Assembly: GCA_037074705.1 (NCBI GenBank) | Contig: CM073590.1 | Location: forward strand, 221,680,746 to 221,744,745 | Reading direction: 5' to 3' | Length of the DNA: 64,000 bases | DNA from: Zhengitettix transpicula | Lineage: Eukaryota; Arthropoda; Insecta; Orthoptera; Tetrigidae | Position numbers and translations under genes: made by a program | The notes under the pieces: generated by a model | What the model was told of the DNA's origin: nothing | The model's input: only the letters and a program-made list of their open reading frames with translations | Database searches by the model: none | In this document: one piece after another, positions 46,682-59,288 of the stretch | Layout: every line of letters starts with the position of its first letter | Numbering within the stretch: the first letter of the stretch is position 1

Positions 46682-47091
46682 TCTTCTAATATATAAAATA
46701 GAAGATACGTTTATCTTTGTGTGTGTATGTTCCGCGTACAAATCTACACACGTGGAGAAAATAGGAACAAATTTCGTATCCGTGTTCCTTTCGAAGCGGA
46801 AACAAACTCTGTGGAGATAAAGACAAAAGTTCAAACGTCCTCAAATAACCGATATTTGCGTCGAATAAATATAATTTTTCGTAGTTAATGAGATTGATAG
46901 TGTTGCTACCAACGTTTTAGTGTATAAATTTCAACCCCTTTCGGCATGGGAGGGAAGCACCCTTACGGGTGGGGGTGGAAAAATGCTACAAAAAATAACG
47001 TTAAAACAATCGAGATTGGAGTCAAATCCGGGGTAATGGATGTCGCTGAGTTAAATTACCACAACCCGGGCAACGCACGGTACCCAGCTAG
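46682..47091 (+). mobile_element. Helitron-like nonautonomous element
   Basis: Begins TCTTCTAATATATAAAATAG after A (46681) and ends CCCAGCTAG (47091) before T (47092). About 10 bp before the end is the hairpin-like ACCCGGGCAACGCACGGT, as expected for a Helitron 3' terminus (short GC stem, then CTAG). Length about 410 bp with no coding capacity, so it relies on an autonomous partner. Interior blocks match the 39-kb copy. Confidence 0.75.
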
Positions 47092-47346
47092 TAGTATATA
47101 TATTTGACGTCCCGCGCATGCTAGGAGGTGATTCCAAAAAAAAAATTAGACCTTTCGATAAAAGCCTCAGTTTAGAGACATGTTTTCAAGTAGAAAATTA
47201 CATTCGTTCAATGAATTGAAGTTTTTAATAGGAATAAATTACTAAAAATTTATTTTATTTCCTTTGTTCTCATTTAAAACATTATTGTAAGTAGCCGAAT
47301 TTGTGTTCTGTACAATAATAATAGGTAAATTTAATCAAAGTTTCAG

Positions 47347-47403
47347 GATGGATAAAAGTCGACCGGACCAGGAATCGAACCCGGGACCTTCCGCTTACCG
47401 GGT
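47347..47403 (-). repeat. SINE family S2, 3' part
   Basis: Minus-strand match to the S2 B-box and tail: GTCGACCGGACCAGGAATCG, AACCCGGGACCTTCCGCTTA. The A-box half is not present. Confidence 0.65.
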
Positions 47404-47869
47404 GGACATTTATGGCTTGTAGCTTGTGAAAGGTTTCTGTCTATATTGTTGAATTGCAAATAGGTAAGTCTAAAAGTGGAAAATGAAACTGACGACCTAA
47501 AATCAATACGAATAGGAACTGTAAAATTTAAAATGTGATGTTGTGTACCAACAATAAAGAAGAGAAGGAAGAAAGAAAAGTTAGTAAATACAGTGAATAG
47601 CCCATTCAGAAAATATGAATGAGAGTATTTTGCACTACTTTATTTAGTTCCAGGGGGGCCAGATTAATCTTTATGCGCTAAATACTTTATTTTACTCATA
47701 TTAGACACCAATCTGGAAGAGCAAGTTCCGAAATACATGGAACTATAATAGATATATTTGCAAGGTTTTCCTTGCACGTATACAGCCCAGGGCTGTTGAC
47801 CATCGCTTGGTCTACTTTCCCGAAGGATTTACACGGCCTTAATCCCACTCTTTCCCGCCTCGATAGCTT
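47404..47869. other. Non-coding stretch
   Basis: Nothing supported. Confidence 0.35.
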
Positions 47870-48240
47870 CTCATTTATCTACGGCTGAAACATCTTAACG
47901 ACGGCGTTGGCGCCCACATTCACCTTGACGGTTGAAGAAAATTTGTCCGAGTACGAAAAAAAACAAACAGCTAAAGAAAACGGCACACGTGGCGAAAGAA
48001 ATGGCAGAGTAAATGAGTCATGGGCGATGGTCGCCTCGAGCTGGGGAGGAAACGGCCGCATCATCATCATCTGTGCAGCAGGAAGACAGTCATCGGCACA
48101 GTCGTTACGTATCGATTGGCAACCAGCACCGAAGAATAGCGCGTACAGTCGCGGTCACCAACAATCCCACAGATGCATTGCCCGCGACATCTGCGTCTAT
48201 TAATTAAATCGCCAATTTATCTACCCTCGCTCCATCAGCT
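47870..48240. other. GC-richer island with overlapping open frames
   Basis: Frames of 98 and 64 codons (plus, different phases) and 63 codons (minus) overlap; none has a recognised domain. GATGATGATG-type repeats (complement ATCATCATCATC near 48061) and non-repetitive GC-rich DNA. Regulatory DNA or unknown exon. Confidence 0.3.
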
Positions 48241-49699
48241 AGAAACAAGTGTATTATTATAATTTCCACCTAGCGACAGAGTTTATGAGGCAAAGAGACT
48301 TCCTAACAGCCACCTAACTGCGACGGAGGTCTACTACCTAGGGGACTTCTCAACCTTCTAGAGGAAGCAGATGTCTTTTAAAATGAAACAAGTAACTTAT
48401 AGTTTTGTGTTTGTTAGAACGAGACAGCAAAATAAATGTCAATGGTAATGTTACAGAAATGAAACGCTGCGAATTCTGTTTACGCAAATACTAAAAAGAA
48501 AAACAGTATTTAATTGGTGTTATGATAAAATCGAATCCATTTAAAGCCCTGATATATATCCTAAATGTGTCCTTGTAATATTAAGTTCTGAACTGTAATT
48601 GTTATGTAATAATCTTAGCTCATTCTACGTCATAATACAATACAGACACATCGTGCATTTAATTTGGAAAACGCTAGTTTGTAAATTATAAAATACACTC
48701 ATAAATTACGTATGTCTGTTAATCATCCTGTTTCTTTGAATATATTTTGCACATTGTTAAGAACCAGAAATACTCTTATATTTTAATCAAATAAATTTAT
48801 TTTCCCATTATATATGTCTATTTATTTAATAGAAAACGAATTGGTCCAGAGAAATGTTAGATGCGCTGTAGGAGAAGGGCGACGATGGAGGGGATTATTG
48901 TCGTCAGGGAGAGATTCTGCCATAGAGATACGTCACTAAAATTCCTAAAAACATTCATTGCATTCTTACGAACGGGTTAACTGGCAGCTGCAAAGTCTTC
49001 TTGCCACATCCTGTACTTATCGTCTCTTAACATTTACGGATAAGTTATTTGACGTACAATACATCCTTAATTGAGTAGAATATGTTTCAGTCCGTCAATG
49101 TTTTCAGATTAGATTCTAACAAAGTTTCGTGTTAAACTGAGCTATGTCCTAACCCCCCCCCCCCCCCCACTACAATTACTGGGCAGGGGACCTCTGCGCA
49201 TCAAATTGAGACACGATTTGCTGTTTCTCTGCAGCTATATTCGTTTCTGTATAAATATCTGTGAAATGTAAATCTTACTTACAATAAATAGTATTAGACA
49301 TATTTAATAACCTCATTGTTTCTAAAGTAGACAATAAGAACATTTATCTCAACGCGCTTGTAATATTATTTTATAAACAAATCAACTGCCTGTTTTCCGC
49401 AAAATTTCTCATATAATTCACGATAACACTGATTATCTGTTACTTTTTATACGCTGCAAAACTTCATAGAAGAAATATCACTGACAGACTGAAGTTCTGT
49501 TTTCAGTTTCTGAATGGCGCGTACGTGAATAAATTCATTTCCACTCTCAATAGAAATGGGAGTGTACTTTTAGCGCTACAACATCTTCCTCGAGGGTAAA
49601 TCTAACATTAATTGCGGCAGCTGATTGCTGAATTTCCAATCTCAATGATCGTCAAAGAAAATTTACCGTTGCGTCACATTAGAAAGGTCCAAAGGTTCT
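48241..49699. other. Non-coding stretch with a poly-C run
   Basis: A run of 16 C at 49153-49168 is the only marked feature. Confidence 0.5.
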
Positions 49700-49775
49700 A
49701 AGCATAATTTTAATTTTTAGGATGTCCAAAACGTTTCGCCCCAATTACTTGTATGACTTTCGTCACAGTTATTCA
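49700..49775 (-). repeat. Family II-like ribozyme core remnant
   Basis: Minus strand reads GTGACGAAAGTCATACAAG, then GGGGCGAAACGTTTTG, close to the family II core at 25.15 kb (CTGACGAAGTTCC, GGGGCGAAACGTTTTG), but with a two-base insertion in the CUGA box. Flanking arms were not found. Confidence 0.45.
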
Positions 49776-50799
49776 TTTTACACGATCGGTAGAACAGAGA
49801 CAAATTTTGCCAGTGTCCACATACCATAAATCTTTAGAAATCGTTTATCTTTCTGGCTCATAAACTTCACGAGCCGAGAATTTATGTCAGCTTAATAGCG
49901 CTCTAACCGAACATTACAGTTCCCCTTCAAAGCAAGAGCAAGTGCAGGTACAGATTATAAATCTCGTTCGACTCATTACGCCGCCTCACATAAACGACCT
50001 TTCAGCTTTCTTATGCTTCATATCGTGTTGCCTTACTGATTGGCAAACAGCGTTAATAATTTATTGCGGTCTCCACACTTACTTCGCGTAGAAACACTTT
50101 ATTGGCTTCGACTTGCTATTTTTATCTAATATTTAAATTGTGATCTAAGAAACAATTAATCATCTTCACGTCCGAACATAATCGTTTTTATGTGCAGAAG
50201 TATAACTCATCCACCAAACCAGACTCTTTTTCTTTTCGTCAGGTTTTTATGGAACTGTTAGACATATGACCACCATTTCATCCCAAGTCGATATTGCACG
50301 ACTCTCCCCCGTTTTTACGTCGTAGAATTCTATGCTAGTTCATACTTCAAATATCAAAAACTTTCGTCGCCCATTTCTAATTTCCGTAAAGCTAGGAAGG
50401 TATTTCAACGATAAAATTATAGTTCATTATACTGCATACACTTCTCTACGTAGCCCAATAATTCTCAACATTTTGAAATAAATTTAACTCGTTCATTTTG
50501 ACAGAAATTTCTAAGAGTCTGCTAATCATAATCAATTAAGAATGCTACAATTACGATTATCTATGAAAAGTATGTATAAGCCCTGTGAAAAGCAAAGTTA
50601 AACGGGAGAGCACTGAAAAGAACTTTTGAAACAATAATTTCATAATGCAAGGAATGAAGTTTTAAAGTGGTCATCCCAGTGAAACTTTAATTAATAACTC
50701 TGGTAAATTTAAAATGAAAATATATCCTTTTTCAAAAAAGATCTGCTGGAAATCAAATGCGTCCATGAAACAGATTGCTTATGGGAAAACAATAAATTA
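49776..50799. other. AT-rich non-coding stretch
   Basis: Nothing supported. Confidence 0.4.
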
Positions 50800-51018
50800 T
50801 ATTATTGAAATGTAAATAATAAGAAATGTAGCCAAATACAGATAAAAGAAGTGATCCTTTGACGGGAAGATTATGATTAGCTTTTGAGTCAATTGACTGG
50901 TGTAGTTATGTATCTCTTAGCACCTGAAGAAAGGTACAAGGATCCCAGAAACGTTGTGTGGTATGTATATTATCACTTCTTTTGTCCGTATTACTTATTA
51001 TTTACATTTCAATAATAT
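50800..51018 (+). repeat. Family I inverted-repeat element with hammerhead-like core
   Basis: Long terminal arms: TATTATTGAAATGTAAATAA at the left (from about 50801) and its mirror TTATTTACATTTCAATAATA at the right (about 50998-51017), extending inward past AGCCAAATACAG and AAAGAAGTGAT. The core has CAC, CTGAAGA (50924-50930), GGTAC...GATCCC, GAAACGTT (50948-50955), GTGTGG. Best preserved arms of the family. Confidence 0.7.
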
Positions 51019-51409
51019 CAACGTCTGAATAAAGTTAACGCCTACAATAATAAGTTCACAAGTAAAAGATGATTCAAATTTCTATTTTAAACAGAGATTT
51101 GAACCATGGAAGTAGAAAGCACATTATACTCCATAATCGTGGATAAGGAACTAAAAATATAATTCCTTAAAGGTCGCATCCCCTTCAGTAAATAAAGAAA
51201 TATCTTAACTTGTTTGGTTGCCATGGGGAAAACAAATGAAAATCTCAAACTACAACAAAACATCGCGAGTGTTCGTATCCCGCTCTGCTTCACACATGGA
51301 GTCAGACGGAAACATTTTGCTAGAACATGGTGCTAATTAGCAGCAGAGAGAATGTGTCCTCAGCCACACAAAAAGCAGAGTAAGCTTAGTTGTTGAATAG
51401 TATAACAAG
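51019..51409. other. Non-coding stretch
   Basis: Nothing supported. Confidence 0.35.
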
Positions 51410-51850
51410 GGCAGAAGTTGGCCTTGGGTACTCGCGACGAGGACCGTAAATTAAGCCGTAGACGAGGAGAGTTTAGACCTCGGCCAAACGACCGCCATAA
51501 CCGCGCAATGGTGAGAAACTGTGGCGTCAATTGTGGAAGACGTTCCCCGGCATTAAAAGCGGCGAGTATCGGAGCGCAATTTATATGTAAACTGTTAGGC
51601 CCGGGGCCATGCGAGCCTCGCACGGTAATGGGGCTCTATGTGCGGAATATTTATAACCTCATTAATTCGAATGAAGTGAGCGCTCTGTGACTGCCGCGTA
51701 CACTTAGCTTTTGCGAGCTGATTGATTTTACTACCTGTTTCCACTTTTATCTCGACATCAAAGCGGACATTACAATACATCGCACGAACGTCTGCAGCAT
51801 TTATCGGCGGGTGGAATTACCGACGCTAGCCGGCATGGCCGACAGTCCAA
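51410..51850. other. GC-richer island, candidate regulatory block
   Basis: One of the clearest islands. It combines GC-rich sequence (51415-51620) with ATATTTATAACCTCATTAAT (about 51646-51665; caudal/Hox-like TTTATAA and homeodomain CATTAAT). Opposed frames of 87-90 codons at 51360-51690 have no recognised domain. Confidence 0.35.
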
Positions 51851-53759
51851 AAATATATGTACACAATACTCTATTCTTGTATTGATATTCATGAATACTC
51901 ATTACATGACACCAACATGACAGTCACGTTCGCGTAAAGTGTATACGAATTGAAGTTACTAATGCGGTAATTAATGCACTGTCCCTGTTTCACTGATATT
52001 GGATTCGAGTAAAATGATCTGTAAGTGGTAGGTATGAACTTATTTAATGAATGAGAAGGCATAAGCAAATAAGTTGCAAAGCATAAAATAGAGTAACTCT
52101 ACGAGATCGCAGTCTACATGGGTCTGACATTAACGAAGCTTAGTTCCTATTATGCATTAGTTGGAATATAATCCCATTTTTGTCGAAAGAATGCAATGGA
52201 GTCATTTTTGGATAACTCTGCAGCATCTAAATCTCATCTAATCTTTTAATATGTACATGAACTATGACTCTTGGGTAGGCAACAGCAGCTACGATGAAGA
52301 TTATCTGAAAGAAGTAAAAGATTGAACAACAACGAATACGAGCTTCATACGAAGAACTCAATAACACTAGTCTGACTGTCAGTTATAATTTAAGCGATGA
52401 AGAAACGGAGAATAACGGTGAGAAAAATATTCAAGATCGAAATAGCAAAAGGTATAAAATATTTTTGATCATTTTAAGGTTTATATGTTTACGAACTGAT
52501 TCATAATTTACACGGGGGAATGCCAGTTTTAGAGTCTAAATACGATTCTTATGTTAGAACAATATTAAGAATACTTTCTGTTTATAAGTGCAGTAAAAAT
52601 CCGAGTAACTATATGGCACTGATCAAACAATTATGTACGAGTGTGTAAAGATGTATGAAGACTTAATGATTTGTCATCAGAAAAACCAGATAAACTATTT
52701 ACTTTTTGAGTTGTTTTGTATTCTAATAAATTATTCACTTGCAAAAAAATTCTTGCGTGGTTTAAACTTGAGAAATGATAAAACTGAACCATAAATTCAC
52801 ATAGCTTAATAAATCAAGTAAACAGATAGTAAGTTAGCGTAGAATAATTACATCATGGACGTATATAATTATTGAAAATTATTGGGAGTTATTAGAAGAA
52901 AGAAATAAAATTTAAAGATTGTAGCTATAAGATAAGCAAAATAGAAAACTTTATGAAGATTTCGGGCCACTGAAGAAAATTTATAAACAATAGAGAACGA
53001 TTAAGGAATATAAAAGCGCAATGATAATTAATAGATTTAATTAAATCAATAAAACTGGAGGTATGTATAGCAGTAGTCAAGAATTATGGTGGGTGGGGAG
53101 GCAGCGCGTAATAAACACATACACGACAATTATCAAATGCGGTCAATATCTAGGCGTTTACTGAGGCTTATTGACTGCACCTACACAGAAAGACACTGAA
53201 CTGGACCGCCAATAAATGTTCCCTATGGTTGGGAAGCAACACGATGAACACATAAAATTACTTTCGTGTCTTGGTTTGTTCAATCTCCACAGAGTTATTC
53301 GTCTTCTTTCCTAAATATGATCTACACAAGAAATGCCATACATTTTCAATATACCCTCATTAATTAAATACATGTTTGAGCCAATTACTTGCACCTTCAT
53401 CTTGGTCATGTTTGTGTGTACACAAGCTCCATATTCGAGTATATACATATTCGCCTATTTAGTGTTGTCTAGATCCTTGACAATATATCCTCCTGTATTG
53501 TTTTTCCGAAATGCATAAAATAAACTAAGTTTAAGCCCCAATAATTATATAAACCTGATTTTCGATCAGTAAGTTATGACGTTCAAAAAATTAACTTTTA
53601 TTTTTAATAATATTATTATTTTTATTTTAATAAACTTCATAGTATTATTTCTAGAACCAGTAAATGAGGATAATGCGTCAACTCTAAACCAGACGGTTAA
53701 CCATTTTAATTGGAGTGTAAATCTTGAATTAAAGAAGGTTTTTCAGGTTCGTAAGGCGT
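51851..53759. other. AT-rich non-coding stretch
   Basis: Nothing supported; a 61-codon frame at 53576-53758 is hydrophobic in its first 30 residues but has no other sign of being a gene. Confidence 0.4.
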
Positions 53760-53960
53760 AATAATCGAGCGGTGATACGGTGCGGTAGCCACGTTTATTG
53801 GAGTTGAGTATTGGAATATTTAATTCGCGAGAAACGCGGCGCATTTCCGTGCTTCCGTGTCAGTGGCTCAGACGCCATCTAAATTTAATGGACGAGCCTA
53901 TTTGTGTGGCACCTGACCTATTGACCGCGGAAGTATACTTCTCGTGGAAAATTGAAATCT
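53760..53960. other. Small GC-richer island
   Basis: About 200 bp, non-repetitive, without a useful frame. Possible regulatory DNA. Confidence 0.2.
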
Positions 53961-54744
53961 CTACTTCCCCAAATTAAAATCTGGAAGTGGTTAGATCTTT
54001 CACGATAAAATTCGTAAATGAGGAAATCTCGTCGACTTGCACGTTATTAATAAAATTCTGACATCCGTTTATTGTTTTATATTTTGTAATTACTTTCAAA
54101 TTAAATAATTCAAACTTTTACTATATACTTAACCGAAAGTTACATTAAAATTTGTCATATATACTTTCTAGTACAGGGAAAGTGTAAAATGTAAAACAAG
54201 TCTACTAGTTGTTAGACTAAGGCCTTTAAAAACTAATTACCACGTCCAATTCTTTCCGTATCTCGCGCAATGTAAGAAAACTACGTCAAAATAAGAAAAA
54301 TATTGCGTTCATAACACACTTCGCATAATTTTTTAATTTCACTATTCGTTTTCTACACAGTAAATGCTTCAGTAATATCCTCACAGTTATTACTTAACGG
54401 AAATGAGTGGCTTTCTGCCCCGGCGTCCAGAGTGTTTTCCCCTACCACATAGGCCACCCAAATATCAAACTACATTGGCGGGCTGCATAACTACAAATTC
54501 CTCTCAACATCGAGTCACTATAAATATTAAAATAATTGTTGTTCTTAAAATGAGTTTATGTAAAGAGTATGGTTCGTCCTTTATGTCCTGAGACAGATCC
54601 GTGGAAAGTTCTCTATATTGGAGAACATTTCATATTCTTGAAAATTCCCGTTGACTTCCTCCGAGAATGATGATGAACCCAATACTGGACCGATTGAATG
54701 GGTTCGGTGACGATCCTGAATATAAAATAGAAACGTACACTACA
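53961..54744. other. Non-coding stretch
   Basis: Nothing supported. A 62-codon frame at 54403-54588 has no recognised domain. Confidence 0.35.
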
Positions 54745-54832
54745 GCATCGCTCACGTCAAAATTCGAACCCAGGACACGTGTGAAGCTAAGCAAAGATGC
54801 TGACCTCTTCTGTATAGCAGGTCCATCATTAT
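54745..54832 (-). repeat. tRNA-derived SINE (family S1), diverged
   Basis: Minus strand: TATACAGAAGAGGTCAGC in the A-box position, AGCTTCACACGTGTCC, then the B box GGGTTCGAATTTTG, then GTGAGCGATGC. Order and spacing match the 23.45-kb copy. Confidence 0.6.
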
Positions 54833-56035
54833 ATAGAGGAAATTATCTGATTACAGACATTTTTAATTTCGGATGGGTAACAATAGATCATTTGCATTCA
54901 GTTATGTGCCCATAAATCGTAAAATAAAATAATTTGTGAATGAGTGGAGAAAAAAATTCATTTTCATATGTGTTGTTGGTATGGTTTGTTATTCGGCATC
55001 ACAACGTGTAGTAAGAACACCAGGGACTTCGTTTATATGCTTACATCTGATGTCTAAAGACAAACCATGAAGACAACAATTTGGTACGGATATGCTACAC
55101 CGTATTGGTATGAATAACATATTAAGATATGTAGGAGGTTTGAACGGGACACCCTGTATAACGGCTCTCTTATTTTATTTGAATGAATGATCCAGAGATA
55201 TAATACTGATAAAATATCCCCTCTCGACAAAGTTTCAAATAAGTAAATGAATATATAAAAAAATTCTACATTTTCCTTCTGGAAATTATGATTAAAAATA
55301 TTATGCATATAATATTCTCATTTTACGAGCCGTAAAAATTAGCATACGCCCACACGCAATCAATGTATGATTGTATTATATTTTTAGAAGCATATAAATG
55401 TGCTGGAAGCCCAAGCTGTTTCTTATATTCCTGAATTTTTCATAAATGACGACAACGTTAATAAACTCCACATAAATCAATCGTTGCATTAAGATTCTAT
55501 CAAATGCTAAACCTTTCAGGCATTGTCTATATATTTTGAGTTTCTACAGTATCTGCGACACTGAGGACAGGTAACCGTGTTTTCCTGAAATATCGGTGTA
55601 ATTTAAATATAATTCGTTAGGATAACATGGCGAATTTTCTACATTTTTCGATTAAAATCGTTCCTAATAATAAATTAATTCATTGTATCCATGTAGCATT
55701 AACTTGGCTAAGGATGAGTGAAATATAAACGTGGTATTGTTCTCTTAATGTTATTTACAATTATTAGCATTCACAATAATTCTTTAAATTATCAGGTCAA
55801 AAAACTTCTCAACTCACCACACATCGTAAACAGCTTAACGAATTATAGTTTTGGTAAGTCTAATTCCTCCTACAAATTCTCATTTATACTTACCCGATAT
55901 AGCAATAGGCTGTTTCGGTTTTAACTCTCAGGATCAATTGCAAAGTCGAACAGATCTCTCTAATAAAGGATATAGCACGATACGGAATTATAAAATTCCA
56001 AATTGGTACTCAGTGCCGAATTATTATTGCCGTGG

Positions 56036-56037
<2 letters not shown>
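54833..56037. other. AT-rich non-coding stretch
   Basis: At about 55138-55160, TTTGAACGGGACACCCTGTA is a word often seen at insect transposon ends, but no partner terminus was found. Nothing else is supported. Confidence 0.35.

Positions 56038-56081
<44 letters not shown>
56038..56081. repeat. (AT)n microsatellite
   Basis: Perfect AT dinucleotide array of about 22 units. Confidence 0.98.
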
Positions 56082-56083
<2 letters not shown>

Positions 56084-58191
56084 GGAAACAAAGTCGAGTT
56101 TGATTTGAGAGAACAATAAGCTCTATGAGCGAAGGACAAGAGCTCCAAAAATAAATATCGTGCTATTATTCCAATACAAAACAGATATTTTCGTTCTTTA
56201 GGTCTGAATTGAATAGCCTGCAGAAATTTGCACAGATGATGATCTATATTCCTTATATCCGGAGGGTGTTTCGTATACTGGTTCGCAGGATACGGTTTTT
56301 TTCATCGGAACCTATACTGTTTTTTTTTAGGTGATCCCTATAAAATAATAAAATCAATACGTAATGCCTAGAAATGCAAAAGAAACTTTTCGTTGAAATT
56401 GGCTGTAATATATTTTTCAGAAAATAAAATTATTACGTTTAATCCTTACATATGATCATAAAGAACAATTATTTTGTCTGTAAAGCAAGTAACGCGTATT
56501 TAAAACGCAAATTTAACGGACGCGATGATCGCATAACATCGCCGTAGACACACGAAAACTTTAAACGCCACACCTATAAACAAGGATTTTCCGATTGAAT
56601 ATTTGTGTCGCTCCGTATATTTACTCAACCTTGGAGTTATGGGATGCAGCTGCACAAGGATATTAAATATAATCCTACAAACAGCAAACACTGTTAGCGG
56701 AGGCATAAATTCGTACCAGAGAGAGCTTAACCTTTGCCATTATAAACCAAAAGTCGTGACATTCATGTAGTTGGGGATTGCTCTGTGTAATATTGAATAA
56801 AGTATACAACTGCAGTACTGCGATAAATAAGTTCAGAACGTATACTAAGATTGTATATTTGGTGCCACAATATTATAAAAATAATTCTAACAATATTTAA
56901 TATCTCATTTAGTCAATTATAAAATATGTACAGCTTTCAACATTAATCTTGATCACATTACAGATTATGCATACTTAATGAGTGGATAACAGCGTTTGAG
57001 GCAATACGAAGGGTAATTTGTAATGAATAATTTTGTTTATTATATTAAATGAACTTGGCGAAAATTGGTGTTAATTAAAATGTTACACCCAAAAGTCTTC
57101 AAATTTCAAAAATGGAAGTTTTGTAAATCATATAACATCAAATTATATCAAAATACTACAGTCATATTAAACCGAAAATAATTCAGAAACATTGGGCACT
57201 ATCAAATATCAAAAGAGACATAAAAACCCGTATATTTGAACAACATCGACATCTGTTTCATTTTGTTTACGATGTTTTTGTAATATACTGAATTCGGATA
57301 TTCTTTACTAATAATCATGTAAAAATTTATTAGATTCTACATTCTCTGCCATAGTTACTTAACTTTCGTTACACAACTATCGATATGTTAATCACATATT
57401 TACGTCTCATGAAATGTTATCTTAAGAATAAATCGTTTCATGTTTATCGATAATTAAAATACTTAAGATAAATCAGCTTATGGGTTCTATTTTGAGTTAA
57501 TACGTAAATCTTTGCAGATAATCGTACATTGTATGGAAAATAATTCTATTAAAAAAATATTTCTCTTAACGCCTAAAATTTTTACAAAAAAATATTCGCG
57601 GTATTTCATTCGTCCTTATAACGACAATTGAATTATTAACCTCCAAAAGTGCTAAATGCATTACTATTTTGATTAATGTACTACTCTTTTCTGTACCCTG
57701 GAAGTCAGTAAATGTTACTACTCCCTGCTTTATATAATCCATGAAGGACGAAAGCCGGAGGAGTGGCACGTAGCCAGTGATGCGATTCGTGACTTCGTTT
57801 TTCCTTCGACATTGATTACGCTGCTTTAGCAATGTTTTAGGACTTCATTCTTCATTTTACTGAATTATTTAGGAAATCAATGAAAAACTTAACATGTTAA
57901 CGTTTTAATATTCTATTAATTTAGGTTCAATTAAAAATATGCTTAATAATACGCTCCTATGGATAAAAATATCCGTTATTATATTATCAGTAGTAAAATC
58001 CTACTTTACCAAGATTATGGACGAATTAATCTCAAAGGATCTTTGTCTGGGTTATTTGAACCGATGGAATTCAATTGGAAGGTAACTTTTACTTTAGAAT
58101 AAAAAAAATATGCTTAAATTCGAAGCTCAGCAATAGAGGCCATGAAATATTTTTAATTAAAGGATAATGTTAGAAATATTATTTTTAAACT
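56082..58191. other. AT-rich non-coding stretch
   Basis: Nothing supported over 2.1 kb. Frames at 56500-56706 and 57566-57832 (minus) lack recognised domains. Confidence 0.45.
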
Positions 58192-58456
58192 GAAAAAATT
58201 TACGTCTGATTGAAAATAATGAATAAGAAAGGTAGCAAATTCAGACAAAAAAAAATGTTAATATAAATACCACTGGGATCCTTGTCCGTTTCCTCAAATA
58301 TGCTTTTGAGTTTTGTCAACTGACATGTGCAGTTGTGTCGCTCTAGGCTCTCCTTCGCACCTGAAGAAAGGGACAAGGATCCCCAAAAACGTTGTGTGGT
58401 ATTTATATTTTCACTTTTTTGTCTGAATTGGCTAACTTTATTTTTCAATTATTAAT
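58192..58456 (+). repeat. Family I element with double inverted core
   Basis: Longest family I copy. The right half has CGCAC, CTGAAGA (58361-58367), stem II GGGA/TCCC (58370-58373 with 58380-58383), AAAACGTT and GTGTG. The left half (about 58266-58295) carries the complement of the same end, ATACCACTGGGATCCTTGTCC, so the ribozyme-like 3' half and its flank occur in both orientations. The GAAAC box has become AAAAC. The 5' end TTTACGTCTGATTGAAAAT matches the 24.4-kb copy. Confidence 0.65.
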
Positions 58457-58704
58457 TTTGTTTTGTTATTATAATAAAACCTACAATATAAATACAAAGA
58501 AAACTATAGAGTAACATCAAAGTTTTATGTATGTCTGTTTCTTGTCGTTGCCTTAGCAAATAGTGATTTAACTTTAATATATGGCTCGTTTTACGTTTAA
58601 ATAGATCCAAACATATACGCGCCCATTTATCAAAACAATTAAAATTTTAAAGTAAATTTAAAATACTGTAAAAAACCATGGATCAGATTTCATTTATTTT
58701 TTAG

Positions 58705-58709
<5 letters not shown>

Positions 58710-58736
<27 letters not shown>
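58710..58736. repeat. (TA)n microsatellite
   Basis: Perfect TA array of about 13 units. Confidence 0.95.
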
Positions 58737-58740
<4 letters not shown>

Positions 58741-59033
58741 AAAACAGGAAAAATAATTGCAATAATATTTTTATCGTCTATTCCGAAGATATATTTGTCT
58801 AATCACTTAAATACAGTACAATATTTCTTTATGTTAGAAGACATGCTTTAATTTTATGTGATGATTACTTGATAAAACAATTGACGCACTTTTGTTGTAT
58901 ATTTCATGTCCACGTAATAAATATTATTACTAATATCTTAGAGGAGACTATAATTTCATGAGATTATTTATCTGTAATTATGATAATAATAATATTATTA
59001 TTATTATTATGTTCTAGTAAATTCAAAAACATA

Positions 59034-59168
59034 TTAAGGAATATGGATGGAAAAATGTCGACCGGATCGGGAATCGAACTCAGGAACTTCCGCTTACGGG
59101 CGACTGCTCCGACCACCCACCTAAGCCGTGTTGACTCCCGACCCGGTGCGATATTCCTACATCCTTAA
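59034..59168 (-). repeat. SINE family S2 with mirrored ends
   Basis: Minus strand: ACCGGGTCGGGAGTC, an A-box-like GGCTTAGGTGGGTGGTCGG, CGCCCGTAAGCGG, B box GAGTTCGATTCCC and GATCCGGTCGACATTTTTCC. The first and last blocks are near reverse complements, so the RNA could close a long terminal stem around a tRNA-like middle. Related to the palindrome at 25.2 kb. Confidence 0.7.
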
Positions 59169-59288
59169 CCTACATATGGCTCGCATACAATGTACATTAT
59201 CTCACTCCTTCACGTCCTCTTCAGGATCTAATGAAAGGACGGATTATTGACGTACATTGATTACAGGTGTTTTTATATAAATTCAAAG

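Noticed and set aside
47879..48207. Opposed frames of 63-98 codons
   Set aside because: Composition-driven openness on both strands, no domain, no splice context.
55138..55160. Transposon-end-like word GGGACACCCTGTATA
   Set aside because: No partner terminus or target duplication could be found nearby.
55960..56148. Minus-strand frame rich in Tyr-Ile repeats
   Set aside because: It is a translation of the (AT)n microsatellite.
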